Positions 1 to 11,298 of a stretch of DNA of 64,000 nt are shown here, in pieces; position 1 is the stretch's first letter, and each line of letters starts with the position of its first letter. The stretch is from Carya illinoinensis. Lineage: Eukaryota > Streptophyta > Magnoliopsida > Fagales > Juglandaceae. The stretch lies in NCBI RefSeq assembly GCF_018687715.1, contig NC_056760.1, positions 12,450,001 to 12,514,000 on the forward strand, given 5' to 3'. Both the position numbers and the translations under genes were made by a program. Under the pieces are notes generated by a model that made no database searches, was not told where the DNA came from, and saw only the letters and a list, made by a program, of their open reading frames with translations.

Positions 1-35
1 CTCATCTACACACAACTTTTCATTCCTTTTCAAAA

Positions 36-275
36 ATGGATAGGAAATTGAGGTCTAGGAGAGGAAGTGGGATAGCTGATCAAATGCTGCAGAATGCACG
101 GGTAAGTTGTGAGGTTAAGATCATATGTGAAGGAAAAGGAGTGATTGAACAGATGACCGAGACCCCTTCTCCACGTGACAATATTGATGATAATACTCCC
201 AAGCAGCCTCCACAAGAGCAAGATCAACGCAATGACTCGTTTTCCTGCATGTGCTTCAAACCCATGTTCAAGTAA
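36..275 (+). CDS. Small hypothetical protein, 79 aa
   Basis: An ATG at 36 opens a 79-codon frame ending in TAA at 275. The product is hydrophilic: a basic N terminus (MDRKLRSRRG), an acidic and proline-rich middle, and a cysteine-containing tail (SFSCMCFKPMFK). There is no signal peptide or membrane segment. I do not recognise the family. A good splice-donor-like GGGTAAGT lies inside the frame near 110, so this could be the first exon of a spliced transcript. The window edge hides the promoter. It may be a real small gene or a chance frame. Confidence 0.35.
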   Translation: MDRKLRSRRGSGIADQMLQNARVSCEVKIICEGKGVIEQMTETPSPRDNIDDNTPKQPPQEQDQRNDSFSCMCFKPMFK

Positions 276-2370
276 TAGTTACAAATAATTGCAGAGAAAC
301 ACTACAAGATCAGAAGGGACAGATCTCTTGGATTGATTTAGAGTGTAATATCTGATGCTGTACATTAAAATCTTGAGAACACTATTTGGGATTCTGATCT
401 TTCCACTGGGTTTTGTGTTTCTTTTTCGGTTTGGTATTAATCGTCATAAATTGTAGCTTTGGAACAACTTAGACCGCGTAGAACAACAATGCCATTTTTC
501 TTTTAGCTTTGGACAATCCAAATTCAGCTACAAAACTACACAAATGCACAGTAGTAGCTGCATTCCCATTAAAAGCAGTTGCTCTAAGAACATACATGCA
601 TGTTTTTTATGCACTTGAAAGCCTTAAAAAGGCAACACAATCAATACCATGCCACCACCAAAGATCAGAGTTCCTCGTAAACTATATCAATGAAAGAACT
701 CCATGCTCACCGCCATTAATAACACTCCCCGACTTGTTTAGAACCAGTTCAGCTCCCGGCCTAGCACAAACCTTTTCCATATCACTACTTAATTGGTGAC
801 TGATGACTGTTCAAGCCACTAATGCAATACCTGACATGCAACGTACAAGTAATGCACAACCAGCAACGTGCATGAAACCTGCTCCAGCAACACGACATGC
901 AGCATGCACCATACAGCAGGTGGTGCGCAGACAGCACACAATGCCAACTCTGTCCAGCATACTCTGCAGCAGCCAATAACCAAAGCATCCTCCAGAATAT
1001 TCTCCAACCATCCTTTGTAAACGCAGCAGACCTTTGTCTTATTAGCTGTAGCTTTTCTGGTATAAAGATTTCTTTTTATCTCCCTCATTGATATAAATAC
1101 AGAGGCACTGCCTCATTTTAAAATATTGAGAGGAATTTAATATACAAGGAACTTTTGGTTCTAGCAATGACTGATAATGATCCAAATTTTGAAAAAAGAA
1201 AAAAAGAAAAAGAAAAAAAGGGAAGGGACCTAGGAAAACCAAGCATGGAGCACAAGAAATATCTAATAAACCGAGCTTTTGCTGACCCCAATCACAATAT
1301 TGAATTTTACATTCCATTTTTAAGAGAAGAAATCATTTTCCGGTTGTGGAATGTTGATTTCTATCGATTCTCAACTAATGAATGAGTCTTTTCGAGCGTA
1401 TCACTTAAATATTGTATGAGGGACAAGTGTTTAATCAAGAACACTTGTCATCCAACAACAAATTCATTTCTTGTTTAATCAAGAAATTGATTAATCAAGA
1501 AATGAATTTCTATATTTTGTTCATCAAGTTTCTCATTCAAACTTAAGTTTGAACAATTTTTTTTTTTTAATTAGAATATATTGTTTACCACCGCACAGAA
1601 GATTTAGAAAGAAAGAAGCAAAAAATTGTAAATACATCTGGCACTAATACTCAAGATAATAAAGCATTTTTCGGTTGCGGAATGCTGATTTCTGTTGATA
1701 CTCCTAGATTTTCTGCTTCTTCTTCCTTCAGCTCTGGAATTCGAACTTTTCAGCTAATTATGACACCAACAAATGAATGAGTCTTTCCGAAAGAATCGAA
1801 AAATAATTCTCATACAGATGCAATGGTCACCAATTTCATTCCATGATTGAAGAGGTCGTCACCCCATAAATGGGTTTCAATTACTTTTCTGAATTGAGTT
1901 TCAAAATCATCAGTAATATCAATCGTAATCTGGCAGTTGCACCACCTTTATTACATTAAAGTAAAACTGGAAAAAACAACTAGGGAATGATTTGGCAGTA
2001 GCACCATGTAAATCAGAAGCCAGCCTAGTACTACCTCATAAATACGACCTGTGACCAATCAACAAGAAATTATTAGAAATAAGACATAATTCAAAACGTG
2101 GAAAATCAAAACTAACAAGAGGTTGTCCCGCTCACAACTTGTCTAACTCCAGTGAGATATATTTTCATGGCAAAACGTTTCTCGTCATCCAGCATCACTA
2201 GACTGTATTGGGGTGAAGTGTTCGCAAAGGGTTGAAGGTACAAGTAAGGCAAGTTGAGAACCTGCCCTACTATTCGTATCTCCGATGATATGTTTACTTT
2301 AAACATATTCTCCTTACAAAGAGGAGGTGGCCTTAAACCTTTGATGGAAACAACCATTCCTACCACCGAT
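276..2370. other. Intergenic, no convincing gene; small internal duplication
   Basis: No protein family is recognisable on either strand. A block at 1330-1395 (TTTTCCGGTTGTGGAATG ... AATGAATGAGTCTTTTCG) recurs in diverged and split form at 1665-1795, so an old local duplication is present. The segment around 1010-1110 has LTR-like promoter composition (a TATAAATA-type box near 1094) but no second LTR. Confidence 0.5.
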
Positions 2371-3223
2371 TTCTATTCAACCGGCCAGACGCACCTTGAT
2401 GGTTGAGCAATCCATCAAATGTTTGATATGCCTGACTGATTTCGAAGATATTCATGTGTGTAATCCCACCATTGGAGAGCTTGTTACTCTCCCAGTTTCC
2501 CATCATTGTCCTCCATCTGGCATGAAAAGGACTGGGTTTGGGTTTGGGTTTGGATTTGAATTTGGATATTGTTCCGCAACAAACCAGTTTAAAGTGATCC
2601 TCATGATCTTCAAAGTTTAAGAAAAACATGGCCGGTTTAGAAGTATCTATAGTAACTCAGTTTTCATTATGAAGTCTGCAGTTTTTAACTCTTGGGTCTA
2701 AATCGTGGAGAATGGTTGAATGTCCTAATTATCCGCTTGATGTTTCGATTTATCTGATGGCTCTATATACTGGTTAGTCTCTGACTCTGGATACAATGAA
2801 ATCGTCACTATTGCATTTGATGTTGGTGATGAGAAATTCAGAAGAATCAGAGCTCCTCCAGCCCGATATAATGATGAAGAAGATAAGTGTTCAGCAGTAC
2901 AAGAGCAAGGAAAATTTTGCTTAGTTGAATTCCTGTATGAAGATTGCAGTTTAGAGACATGGATCATGCTTGAGGTTCGTCAGTGGGTTAGAGTGCTTGA
3001 GGTTTTAAGATCCGATATGTTTCGGGACATATCTTGTATTGACTTCAAATGCCTCAACAGTGGAAAGCTAATATTCAGCCCAAGGTTCACCGAAAGAGGA
3101 TGGTTTTTTTACGCTATCAATAGCGAATCATTTGAACCTGTTGATTTTGGTGACGACAGCAGAGCTCTGCGGGAAATAGCTATCCCATTTGAGGAAAGTT
3201 TGATACTTCTATCTCAAGACTGA
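2371..3223 (+). pseudogene. F-box protein pseudogene (F-box-associated domain remnant)
   Basis: Translating the plus strand in shifting frames gives the hallmarks of a plant F-box-associated interaction domain. They are, in order, VCNPTIGELVTLP (about 2455-2500), GFEFGYCSATNQFKV (about 2540-2595), then SDGSIYWLVSDSGYNEIV and AFDVGDEKFRRIRAPP (about 2755-2865), and a C-terminal frame ending at the TGA before 3224. The blocks are in family order but are broken by frameshifts and stops near 2620 and 2700. The N-terminal F-box motif is not visible upstream. Intact relatives act as substrate adaptors of SCF ubiquitin ligases; this copy cannot make a full protein. The last frame (2966-3223) is open and could be mistaken for a gene. 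Confidence 0.75.
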
Positions 3224-3835
3224 AAAAATAATAATGATTATCATGTTTGAATCATATTTCAAATAACTCCGGGATTTGTACCTCTTGCGATTGAATCTAT
3301 AGTACTATGGGTAGCTAATTTCAACCTTGAATAATTTTATTTGAAGATCTTTACACCACATTATCCACGTAGCATAATTTCATAATCTTTTATGCCATTG
3401 GTGGTAATGGGAGACAAGCTTACTGGGATAAAGAAATAGCGAATCCTCCCATCATCCTCCCATATGTTGGATATGTCTTGCACATCTTACATGTAAGGTC
3501 CTGGTTGTTCACACCTTTGAGTCAGTTAAGCGAAGATTAAAACTTGACGATTTTGACTTTGTTCACACCTTTGGTTCTTCAAACGTTCGAAGTGAGGAAA
3601 TGTTTAATCGTGCTTTATCAAGAGGGAACTCTTCTCAAGCCTTTCAACGGCAGACTTGAGGCAATACTCGTGCAAATAATTGAGAAACATTTAGAGGCAA
3701 TAACAACCATACAATTCCTCCTAAATTCTTTATAAAAGTAAAAATAAAAAGAACTTCATAATCACCAATATTAATCCCTGAAATATTCAAAACAGTTATC
3801 CTATATAAACTACTTGCAATCAACACCAATCATCA
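3224..3835. other. Spacer between F-box pseudogene and kinase gene; probable kinase 3' UTR
   Basis: No coding sequence is supported. The part next to 3836 probably holds the 3' UTR of the minus-strand kinase gene. The plus-strand frame at 3544-3735 has no recognisable content. Confidence 0.5.
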
Positions 3836-6508
3836 CTAAAAGAAATCAAATTCAAGATAATTATCCAAACCTTTCTGCTCAGGAGCAGGTGTAGCAGCAG
3901 CAGCCTTTTCGCTTGTTGATGCTGTTGGAGCAGGTAATCTCTCAATCTCGACAGGCTTTGGGATCTCAGGTGGAGTAGCACAGCGTATCAATGCCCAATT
4001 AACACCTTCAAAGAAAGGGTGCTGCTTGATCTCAGTTGCCCCTCGTTTATAGGCCAATCTATGTTGTGGTTCCTTTACAAGCAACCCCCTTATGAGATCC
4101 CTGGCTGCAAAACTGACAACCGGCGATTCTGGAAAACGCAGAGGCTGACCCACAACATTAAACAGTGTAGCTCGATTTCCAGATCCCTTAAAAGGAGTTT
4201 TACCAAACAGTAATTCATACAGAAAGATTCCAAAAGTCCACCAATCAACAGCACTTCCATGACCTTCACCCTTAATGATCTCGGGTGCCAAGTATTCATG
4301 CGTCCCAACAAAAGACATAGACCGGGCATCAGTTGGCTCAGCAACGAGCTCAGGTAATGGGCTGACTTGGTTACCTATGTCATTTTTAGGTTTCCTGTCC
4401 TTCTTGGACTTGCTTGAAAAGAGGCGTGGTGAGAAGCATGTTGTAGGGACTACGCAGGATGGCTGAATGCAGGAAGGCTCAATGCAAGCTGGTTGGACAC
4501 AGTAAACGGGATTTTTCCGGAATGGGTCAGATTCCATAGATGAGGTTTTGACAAGAGTTGGGCTAACAGCACAGCGGAGTGAAAGGTCAAAGTCAGAGAG
4601 CATTATGTGTCCATCATCCCTCACAAGGACATTTTCTGGCTTAAGATCACGGTAGACAATACCAAGCATGTGGAGGTACTCTAGACTTAGCAGGACCTCT
4701 GCTACATAGAATCTGCAGGTTAAATGAAATACAACATTTAGTTAATAACAAGTATCATATAACATATAAAACATTGTCTCCATGATATCTCACCACCCCC
4801 CCCCCCCTTTTTCTTTCTCTCCCCGGGGCCCCTAAAATTGCTGCTGATTCATGATTGAGCCACTGACCATCTTACACTTATCTTTGAAAATAGTTTTTCG
4901 ATTTAGTGGTGGAGGTTTTGTACAGCTTTGGAACTGAAGGCCGTAAAAGAACTAATCTTTAGGTTAAAAAAAATAAGAAGCTTTTTTAACTAATATTCTG
5001 CATGATCTGATGAATGAACAAGCTTTGAAGATATGCAACTAAAGTTCATTCAAGGCTCTAGAGGAAGCTACTAGAAATCATACAAGCATTACAACAACAT
5101 TCTGCCACATGTGAGTTCCAAGTTTCATCAGTTATGGCTTTAAGAATACAGCTTGAGAACTTTGTCTATATAATATAAGTCAAGTTTCAGACTCTACTTA
5201 ACATGCACAGGCAATATTCTGACTCATAGGCATATGATGGGGATAGGCAACTAACTCAACCTAATGAAATAATTCATCTTAGAAGAAGAACAAAGGCCAT
5301 GGCCATAACATGGAAATAGCTCAACATATTCGATACACTTAATTACAGATTCCTGAAAGTAATAAACAAAATTTTCCTTTTCAAGGATAGGGTGTTTGTT
5401 TAACCATCCAAGGCTAAAGGGGTAAACAGAAAAAAATATTAAGCTGAATGTGAATCAGAACATGCACATCAACTAAAATGAAGGGCACATTACTTTATGG
5501 TTTATCAAAATAATAATAATATTATGGTTAAGCTAGCTTAACATACTTGACTGCCTGCTCAGGGAAATGCTTTCCTGGCTGCCTCTGCCGCAGAGTGTGC
5601 AAATCTCCTCCAGGACAGAACTCCATTACCAAACACGAGAACTTATCTGTCTCAAAGTGAGTGTATAATGTTGGAAGGAAGGGATGGTCCAGAGATTGAA
5701 GTATCTCTCGTTCTGTCTGAGCACGAAGCAGCTTCTTCCGAGTTGCTAGAGACCCTTTATCCATAACCTTCATTGCAAAGTAGCATTTAGTTCCACTTAA
5801 CTCAGACAGATAGACACTACCAATGTCCCCACAGCCAAGCCTCTTCAGCAGTCTAAAATGGCCCAAACCCAAAACCCCATCTCTTGCTCGAATAGCTTGG
5901 ATGGCTTCCCATCTCATGTCATTTGCTTTGTGCGGTTTGCTGATACTGGTACTAAAGCTGCTAGAGGTACTCTCATCGCTTACATCACTGCTTGTGCTAC
6001 CTCTACACATACTGCTCTTTCCACTCTCAACAAAATCAACACGATCACTAATCTTGGCACTTCCACTGGTTTTGGCAAGACTGCTGGTCCCATCACTAAC
6101 TTTCGCAGAAAATGAACTGTTCTTCACGCTCTCATACTCTGATGTCTTTTTTTCTTGATCGACAGAACCTTCCAGTGAGCCTCTTGTCTCATTGACAGCA
6201 GAATCTACACCAGTTGCTGCTTGCTCAAGAAGTAAGGAAGAACTTGAATCAAATTTATTAATTAAAGAATTGGACAACACCTTTTGATTAGAATTTGGTG
6301 AGACTTTATTTTCAGCACCTTCACCCCTAACCTCCTTTAATGTGTGCTGAACATATTTCGGTAATTCTTTGGGCACTACTAACTCAGGTTTGCTTGCCTT
6401 TAAAAACTGTGGAGCTAAAGGCCTCAGATCATTTGCCTCTACTGTCTGAAAGCCTGCTGTTTTCTGTTGCTGTCTCGTGGAAGCTCTCGCACCAGATTTT
6501 GAGGCCAT
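3836..6508 (-). CDS. D6PKL: AGCVIII protein kinase, D6PK-like (two coding exons, 612 aa)
   Basis: A Ser/Thr kinase of the plant AGCVIII group. Family members phosphorylate plasma-membrane PIN auxin-efflux carriers and act in auxin transport and growth. Exon 1 is 6508-5547 and exon 2 is 4712-3836. The intron 5546-4713 has GT/AG ends and the joined frame is 613 codons including the stop. I chose the ATG at 6508 ([10 protein letters not shown]) as the first ATG of the frame. A Ser/Lys-rich, probably disordered N terminus precedes the kinase domain from about residue 218. Visible motifs are the Gly loop LGCGDIGSV (about 224), the AMK lysine (about 247), YRDLKPEN (341-348), and the group-specific DFD instead of DFG (361-363). 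An insertion of about 90 residues with Cys-Pro repeats then precedes [12 protein letters not shown]. The C terminus ends in the PDK1-docking hydrophobic motif, FDFF. No lesion is seen; this is the best-supported gene in the window together with OPT. Confidence 0.95.
4713..5546 (-). other. Coding intron of the D6PK-like gene
   Basis: 834-bp intron with GTATGT at its 5' end (reading minus) and CTGCAG at its 3' end. Splicing joins AVK to [14 protein letters not shown]. On the plus strand a C-run of about 13 followed by T/C tracts lies at about 4796-4820. Nothing else is seen in it. Confidence 0.85.
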
Positions 6509-7800
6509 CAGACATAACAAAGAGTTTAGAATATATCAGATTGAATCAATCTACTGCTCAGCATCCATCATCGACGAACTATATCTTGCACTGGTAGCAT
6601 AACTACATCTCCACTCTGTCAAAACCAGCATTTCAGCAATTACAGACATCAGTAGCAAATTATTGCAAAAACCATTGCAACGCAAACAGAAAGATTATCT
6701 ATATTTAATCGTAACAACACTTTAAGCCCCAGAGATAGAGAGAGAGAGAGAGCTAGCTACAAAGATGGTGTGCCTGGAAGTATGTCATGAAGTTCATTAA
6801 TAATAAAATACAGGGGCGTAGACGAAAATTAATACAAGTGGAGTTTTACTCCAGCACCCTTTTCAGTTTTCGCACGATCCAAACAATAGAAAAGATCACA
6901 CAATTAGATCTGATAGTGCCCATAGAGAATGCTGAAAAGTTCAGCTAAATATGAGTAAAAATGTCAACTTTTAGCAAGCATAACACCTAAAACCCCACCA
7001 GTAAATTAAGTTTAATTTCCTCGGAATTTAAATAATTCAAGCACAAAGATGCATGTAGACTCGACCACATGATGTAGAAGATGTATGAAGATTGACAGTC
7101 AGCCATCTAACTCGATCTGTCATTTTCCTATACCCAAGTAAAGGTAAATTCTCCAAAACGAATGAGAAAACTTAAGGGAAAAAATAAGAAGTCAGAACAG
7201 ATACAAAAGACTCGAGGACCACCAAAAAGAAGTAGAGAATAAGTTAGCGAGCAACCAATTAGATATCCAATTTCTGAACACATTTTATGCAAAAACTCAA
7301 AGAGATAAACCTACTGCAGTCAACTACAATAGCATGAAGAAACTCCATTTACACCAAAACCCGGATCTCCCTCACAAAGCGATAGACATCAGGGAAAACC
7401 CAGCACAGATCCACAGACACAGAACGACCCAGGAGCAAAAAGCAAGTTTAGAAGGTATAGCAATGGAATTCCATCAATAAAAACGCAGTGAAGCTAAAAC
7501 GGTAGGAGAGAGAAAGCCCGAAAAAAGGAGTACCTGATTGCAAATTGCAAGGTTCACACACTTCAGCGGCTTTGCTCTGGCAGTGAAAAGAAAAGAGAAT
7601 AGCACTGTCCAAAAGGGGAAATGGAGCTGTCCTGAGAGCTTATTAAAGCCAGCGTAGACCAGAGAGAGAAGCCTGAATGGGAAGCTGAAGATAGCTTATA
7701 TGGAAGTTAATTACAATGGAGGACTAGGCTTCAGCTTCTGGCAGATATCAGGCAGATAGAGGGGGGAGAGGAGGGTCAAACCAAAGCCAAGGAAAGCTTT
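6509..7800 (-). promoter_or_regulatory. 5' UTR with probable leader intron, and promoter side of the D6PK-like gene
   Basis: Reading minus, a donor CAG|GTACTCC ends a leader exon at 7534 and an acceptor TTTTGACAG|AG opens the next leader exon at 6615. This gives a probable 918-bp 5'-UTR intron (7533-6616) just upstream of the ATG at 6508. Leader introns are common in such genes. A short GA repeat lies at about 6737-6752. The transcription start and TATA box cannot be fixed from sequence alone. Confidence 0.55.
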
Positions 7801-8548
7801 TTTGCTTTTTTTATTTCTCGTTGCGTGCGAATTTCAATTGGTTTATGCATACTTCATCCATCAACAGTCAAAATTATCAAAATGCCCTTCATTCTTTTTT
7901 CCGTTTTCTTTTTAATTGTATTTGTTTGTTTTTACCCTTGTCTTCTTCATCAGCTCTTTTGTTTTCCATTTCTTAACTATTTTGAAGTAAATTTCAAACT
8001 ACGATTCTTTTTAATTTTTCAAATTACAATAAAACCTTTAATTTCTCATTTTGTTGACTTCTTTTAAATATGATCTAATATTAAATTTATAAAATAGATT
8101 TAACGTATCACATGAAATTAAATCAAATTATTTTTATAAAATCTTTTTAGAAAGATTAAAAAACCTCTCTATTTTTATTCATCATAACTAAATTAATTTT
8201 CTTGTTGTTTATTGCTTTTGATGTGTCTATCTACATTTTAAAAGACATTCATTCATGAGTCAACCTAAACAGGTGCTAACCTAAAACATTATGAGGATAA
8301 AAAAACTCGTTGTGCTTAACTGCCCATATATGGTTTTCAAATATGTTTAAAAATTCATGAAACTCAGAAATAGTTGACTTTTTTAAAAAACTATTTAATT
8401 TCCTTTCCCATAATGTGAAAAATATGTTCTAAACGACAAGTTTGAATTAATAATACCTGACTTCTAATCAATATCCAAGAGAACTTGCCTTTTACTAAAG
8501 TTAATTAGGTATTGCTATCTTCAGCTACTAATTATTTCTAGAGTTACA
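7801..8548. other. AT-rich intergenic sequence
   Basis: No gene, RNA or element with defined ends is seen. The frame at 7825-8067 is Phe-rich AT noise. Confidence 0.5.
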
Positions 8549-8688
8549 TTATATATAGTTATTTTTATGTATTTTTTATATATTTTATTAATATAATTGA
8601 TTAAAATAATTATTTTATATTAAAAAAATTATGTAACCAATCATATTAGTAAAATATGCAAATGGATACGCAAAAGTAACTATATATA
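8549..8688. mobile_element. Stem-loop MITE-like inverted repeat
   Basis: The left half (starting TATATATAGTTA, then ATTTTATTAATATAATTGAT) is matched in inverted orientation by the right half (ATCATATTAGTAAAATATG ... TAACTATATATA). The whole folds into one imperfect hairpin of about 140 bp. This is the form of a short MITE with little loop. A target-site duplication could not be assigned confidently in such AT-rich flanks. Confidence 0.6.
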
Positions 8689-8814
8689 AAATTTTTATTA
8701 TTTTCAAATACCATTTTTTATTCAATTTGAATTGTTAAGATACTGAAAAAATAAGTGACATTGCATAATCTTGATATATTATTGAATCTTAACTGATCAA
8801 AGTGTGCATTATAA

Positions 8815-8857
8815 AATAATAATAATAATTATTATTATTATTATTATTATTATTATA
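8815..8857. repeat. (AAT)n(ATT)n microsatellite
   Basis: Runs of AAT flow into ATT, giving a self-complementary trinucleotide repeat. Confidence 0.9.
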
Positions 8858-9483
8858 AAAGATGTAATTTGGTGGGAAGTGATCAGAACCATTCAATGTG
8901 TAACATTATTGTAATGTACGAGATCCTAACTCTGTCATCCCTCTACCAAATGTTCACAACAGTCTTTCTTTTGCTTGGCAAAAGAGTCATGCTATATATA
9001 AGACAGAATATTCGTTAATTTGGTAAGTAACTACATCCAATGAAGAGAAACGATACTAGCCTTTAACTCTATTTAAAAAATAAATAAATAAATTTTTAGC
9101 AGTAATTTCCACTTTTTTAAAAAATAAAAAAAGAAATGCATCCGTATAACTTATACGTCTTAAAATTATATTTAACATTTCTCTCCAATTAATAATACAT
9201 ACAACTAATTAGAATACATATTGCACAACAAAAATTATAGTAGATCAGTTGTACGTTTAGTTTTCATGGCATGCAACATTACAGGCATGAAAATACTTTA
9301 TATTATTTTGGTAGTATTAAGAGATCATTGGTGAATTTTTGGAGAATATGAATTAATATCGGGTACGCGTACTTATATATTTAATATTATTCAAAAAATT
9401 ATACAAATAATTATAAATATGAGTGCAATTCATTTATATATCTCTCACAATTTTTATAAATCTTATAATTTGAACAAGAAACT

Positions 9484-9709
9484 TCTAAATTAGCTTAAGT
9501 GGTAAAGATCTTAGATTTGAGGATATGCTTTATAGGTCTAAGATTTAAATTCTCTTAGGTACAAATAATCTATAGGAATCATCGGATTAGAAGATTTTTT
9601 TCTCAAATTATCCGAAATGTACTTGTAAAAAACTCCTTATTAAAGACATGTACATCCTTAAAATTAGTTAGGAGATTGTTCATAGACACCCGATTCGAAT
9701 AAGACAATA
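9484..9709 (+). mobile_element. Degraded tRNA-derived SINE
   Basis: The body begins with an A-box-like TAGCTTAAGTGGTAAAG, followed about 40 bp later by a B-box-like GGTCTAAGATTTAAATTC, then a long tRNA-unrelated part ending GACACCCGATTCGAATAAG. The element is flanked by long direct repeats, ATAATTTGAACAAGAAACT at 9465-9483 and ATAATTTGAACAAAAACT at 9710-9727, which fits target-primed insertion. Many C-to-T and G-to-A changes suggest age and past methylation. The layout resembles a SINE family I know from rosid trees; the match is from memory. It is not a tRNA gene, because the cloverleaf stems are gone. Confidence 0.75.
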
Positions 9710-9727
9710 ATAATTTGAACAAAAACT

Positions 9728-10680
9728 CAAATCCAAATCGTCCCAACTTATAGATCCATACTACAAAATTTCTGCAATTAATGTCATTTAGACAGTGTCC
9801 AAACATGTCTCCTATGAGCCAACTGATCAGTACTAGCTACTTCAAGTACTAAGTTGGAAACGACAACGAATCAACTTTCGTCGGCAACTTTCATTAATTT
9901 ACCACTGTATTGGTACTGGATTTCTCTTGTCGTAGGTGGACAACTTTATTTATTTATTGAAGTCGTAATTTCCTCTTGTCGTAGGTGGACAAAATAACTA
10001 ATTCAATGTCTTTATTTTGACGTCACATATATTATTAACCATTCTTTAATTTTATATCACATTTGAGATTGGTTTTTATTTTAACTTTGTATATATTCAT
10101 AACATAATATAAAAATATATTTAATTAAATCTATTATTTTTTATCGAGTTAAGTTTTCGAGATAAATGAAAATTTTACATAATATTATAACAGTTGTCAT
10201 GAGTTTGAATCATAAATATACGTTTATCTTGTTTAATTAAATATTCTATATGTTACACTGATCTCTCATTTAAAAAAAATCTGATCCACGCGTAAGGGAG
10301 AGTTCGTACTTATCTTGAACAAATAGTGGTACCTTTCATGTATATATAGTATATATGTAACTTTGATGTACAACATACATAAAGATTAGGGGCAGTGCTA
10401 CTTATTATCAATCTTGGGAGCTACAACTTCGTGGAAGAAGCCTCCTTCCTAATGGCCAGATCAAGAACAAAGCATTTTTGGCCGAAACCACGCTGCATAT
10501 ATCCCACCTCACCCTTCCAAACACAGAGGGCCAGATTATAAAGGGATAAAGTCAATGTGTGTATCATGATAAGAATTTATTTATTTATTTATTTTATAAA
10601 CGAGTCTAATTACGAATATTACTTGTAACCATAAATCTCGGAGGAGTATCAAACAAGAAAAAAGATCTAAGATACTAAAA
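9728..10680. other. AT-rich intergenic sequence
   Basis: No gene is seen. A 20-bp direct repeat CTCTTGTCGTAGGTGGACAA occurs near 9926 and again near 9974, 48 bp apart. A less AT-rich patch at 10390-10560 has no recognisable content. Confidence 0.5.
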
Positions 10681-10689
10681 CAAAATTTA

Positions 10690-10945
10690 TTAAATTAATT
10701 TTGAAAAATGCTAATATGTCCCATGAGTTTGCTCTCTCATTTAGACCGCTAATGTATTTACTTTTTTTCTTTACTTAATGATTAAGGAAATTATTTTTAA
10801 TATATTTGTATATTTTTTTATTTTTTAAAAATATTTAAATATTTTTAAAAAATAAATAAAAAATAAAAAGTAAAATTTATACTAGTCAACACACCCAACT
10901 ATTAAATCTGGACGACACACTAGCACCACCTATTAATTTTTAGCA
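10690..10945. mobile_element. MITE-like element (possible member of the 23,090 family)
   Basis: An AT-rich core including CTTAATGATTAAG is bracketed by ends that read roughly inverted to each other (TGCTAATATGTCCC... left; ...CACACTAGCACCACC right). The core resembles those of the elements at about 23,090 and 53,395. Ends are diverged and no target duplication was fixed. Confidence 0.4.
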
Positions 10946-11254
10946 GGAGTTGTGATCTCCGAAACTTGGCATATTACTCCAAAGTATGGAGATATTATTT
11001 ATTTTTAAAATATTGTCATGTCAAATATACTATGATCGATATATCTTATATCTTGTCCATTAAGTATAAGTTTTTTTTAAGGCTATACACACTAAAAAAA
11101 TAAATAAATAAATAAAAGTCTATCCACACTGCTCCATGCATAGAGCCTAGAGGTGCGAGCTAGTCACAGTTTACCACATGCATGCAGGTATTTGTTTAGA
11201 AGCTAAAAGTACTAGAAGTTTGATGCATGCAGTGGTCCTGCATGCGCGCGCGCG

Positions 11255-11298
<44 letters not shown>

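Noticed and set aside
2530..2560. GGGTTT repeats suggesting telomere-like sequence
   Set aside because: Only four units, not the plant TTTAGGG unit, and they fall inside the F-box-associated coding remnant.
9484..9560. tRNA-like A and B boxes
   Set aside because: No foldable acceptor or anticodon stem; better explained as the head of a SINE.
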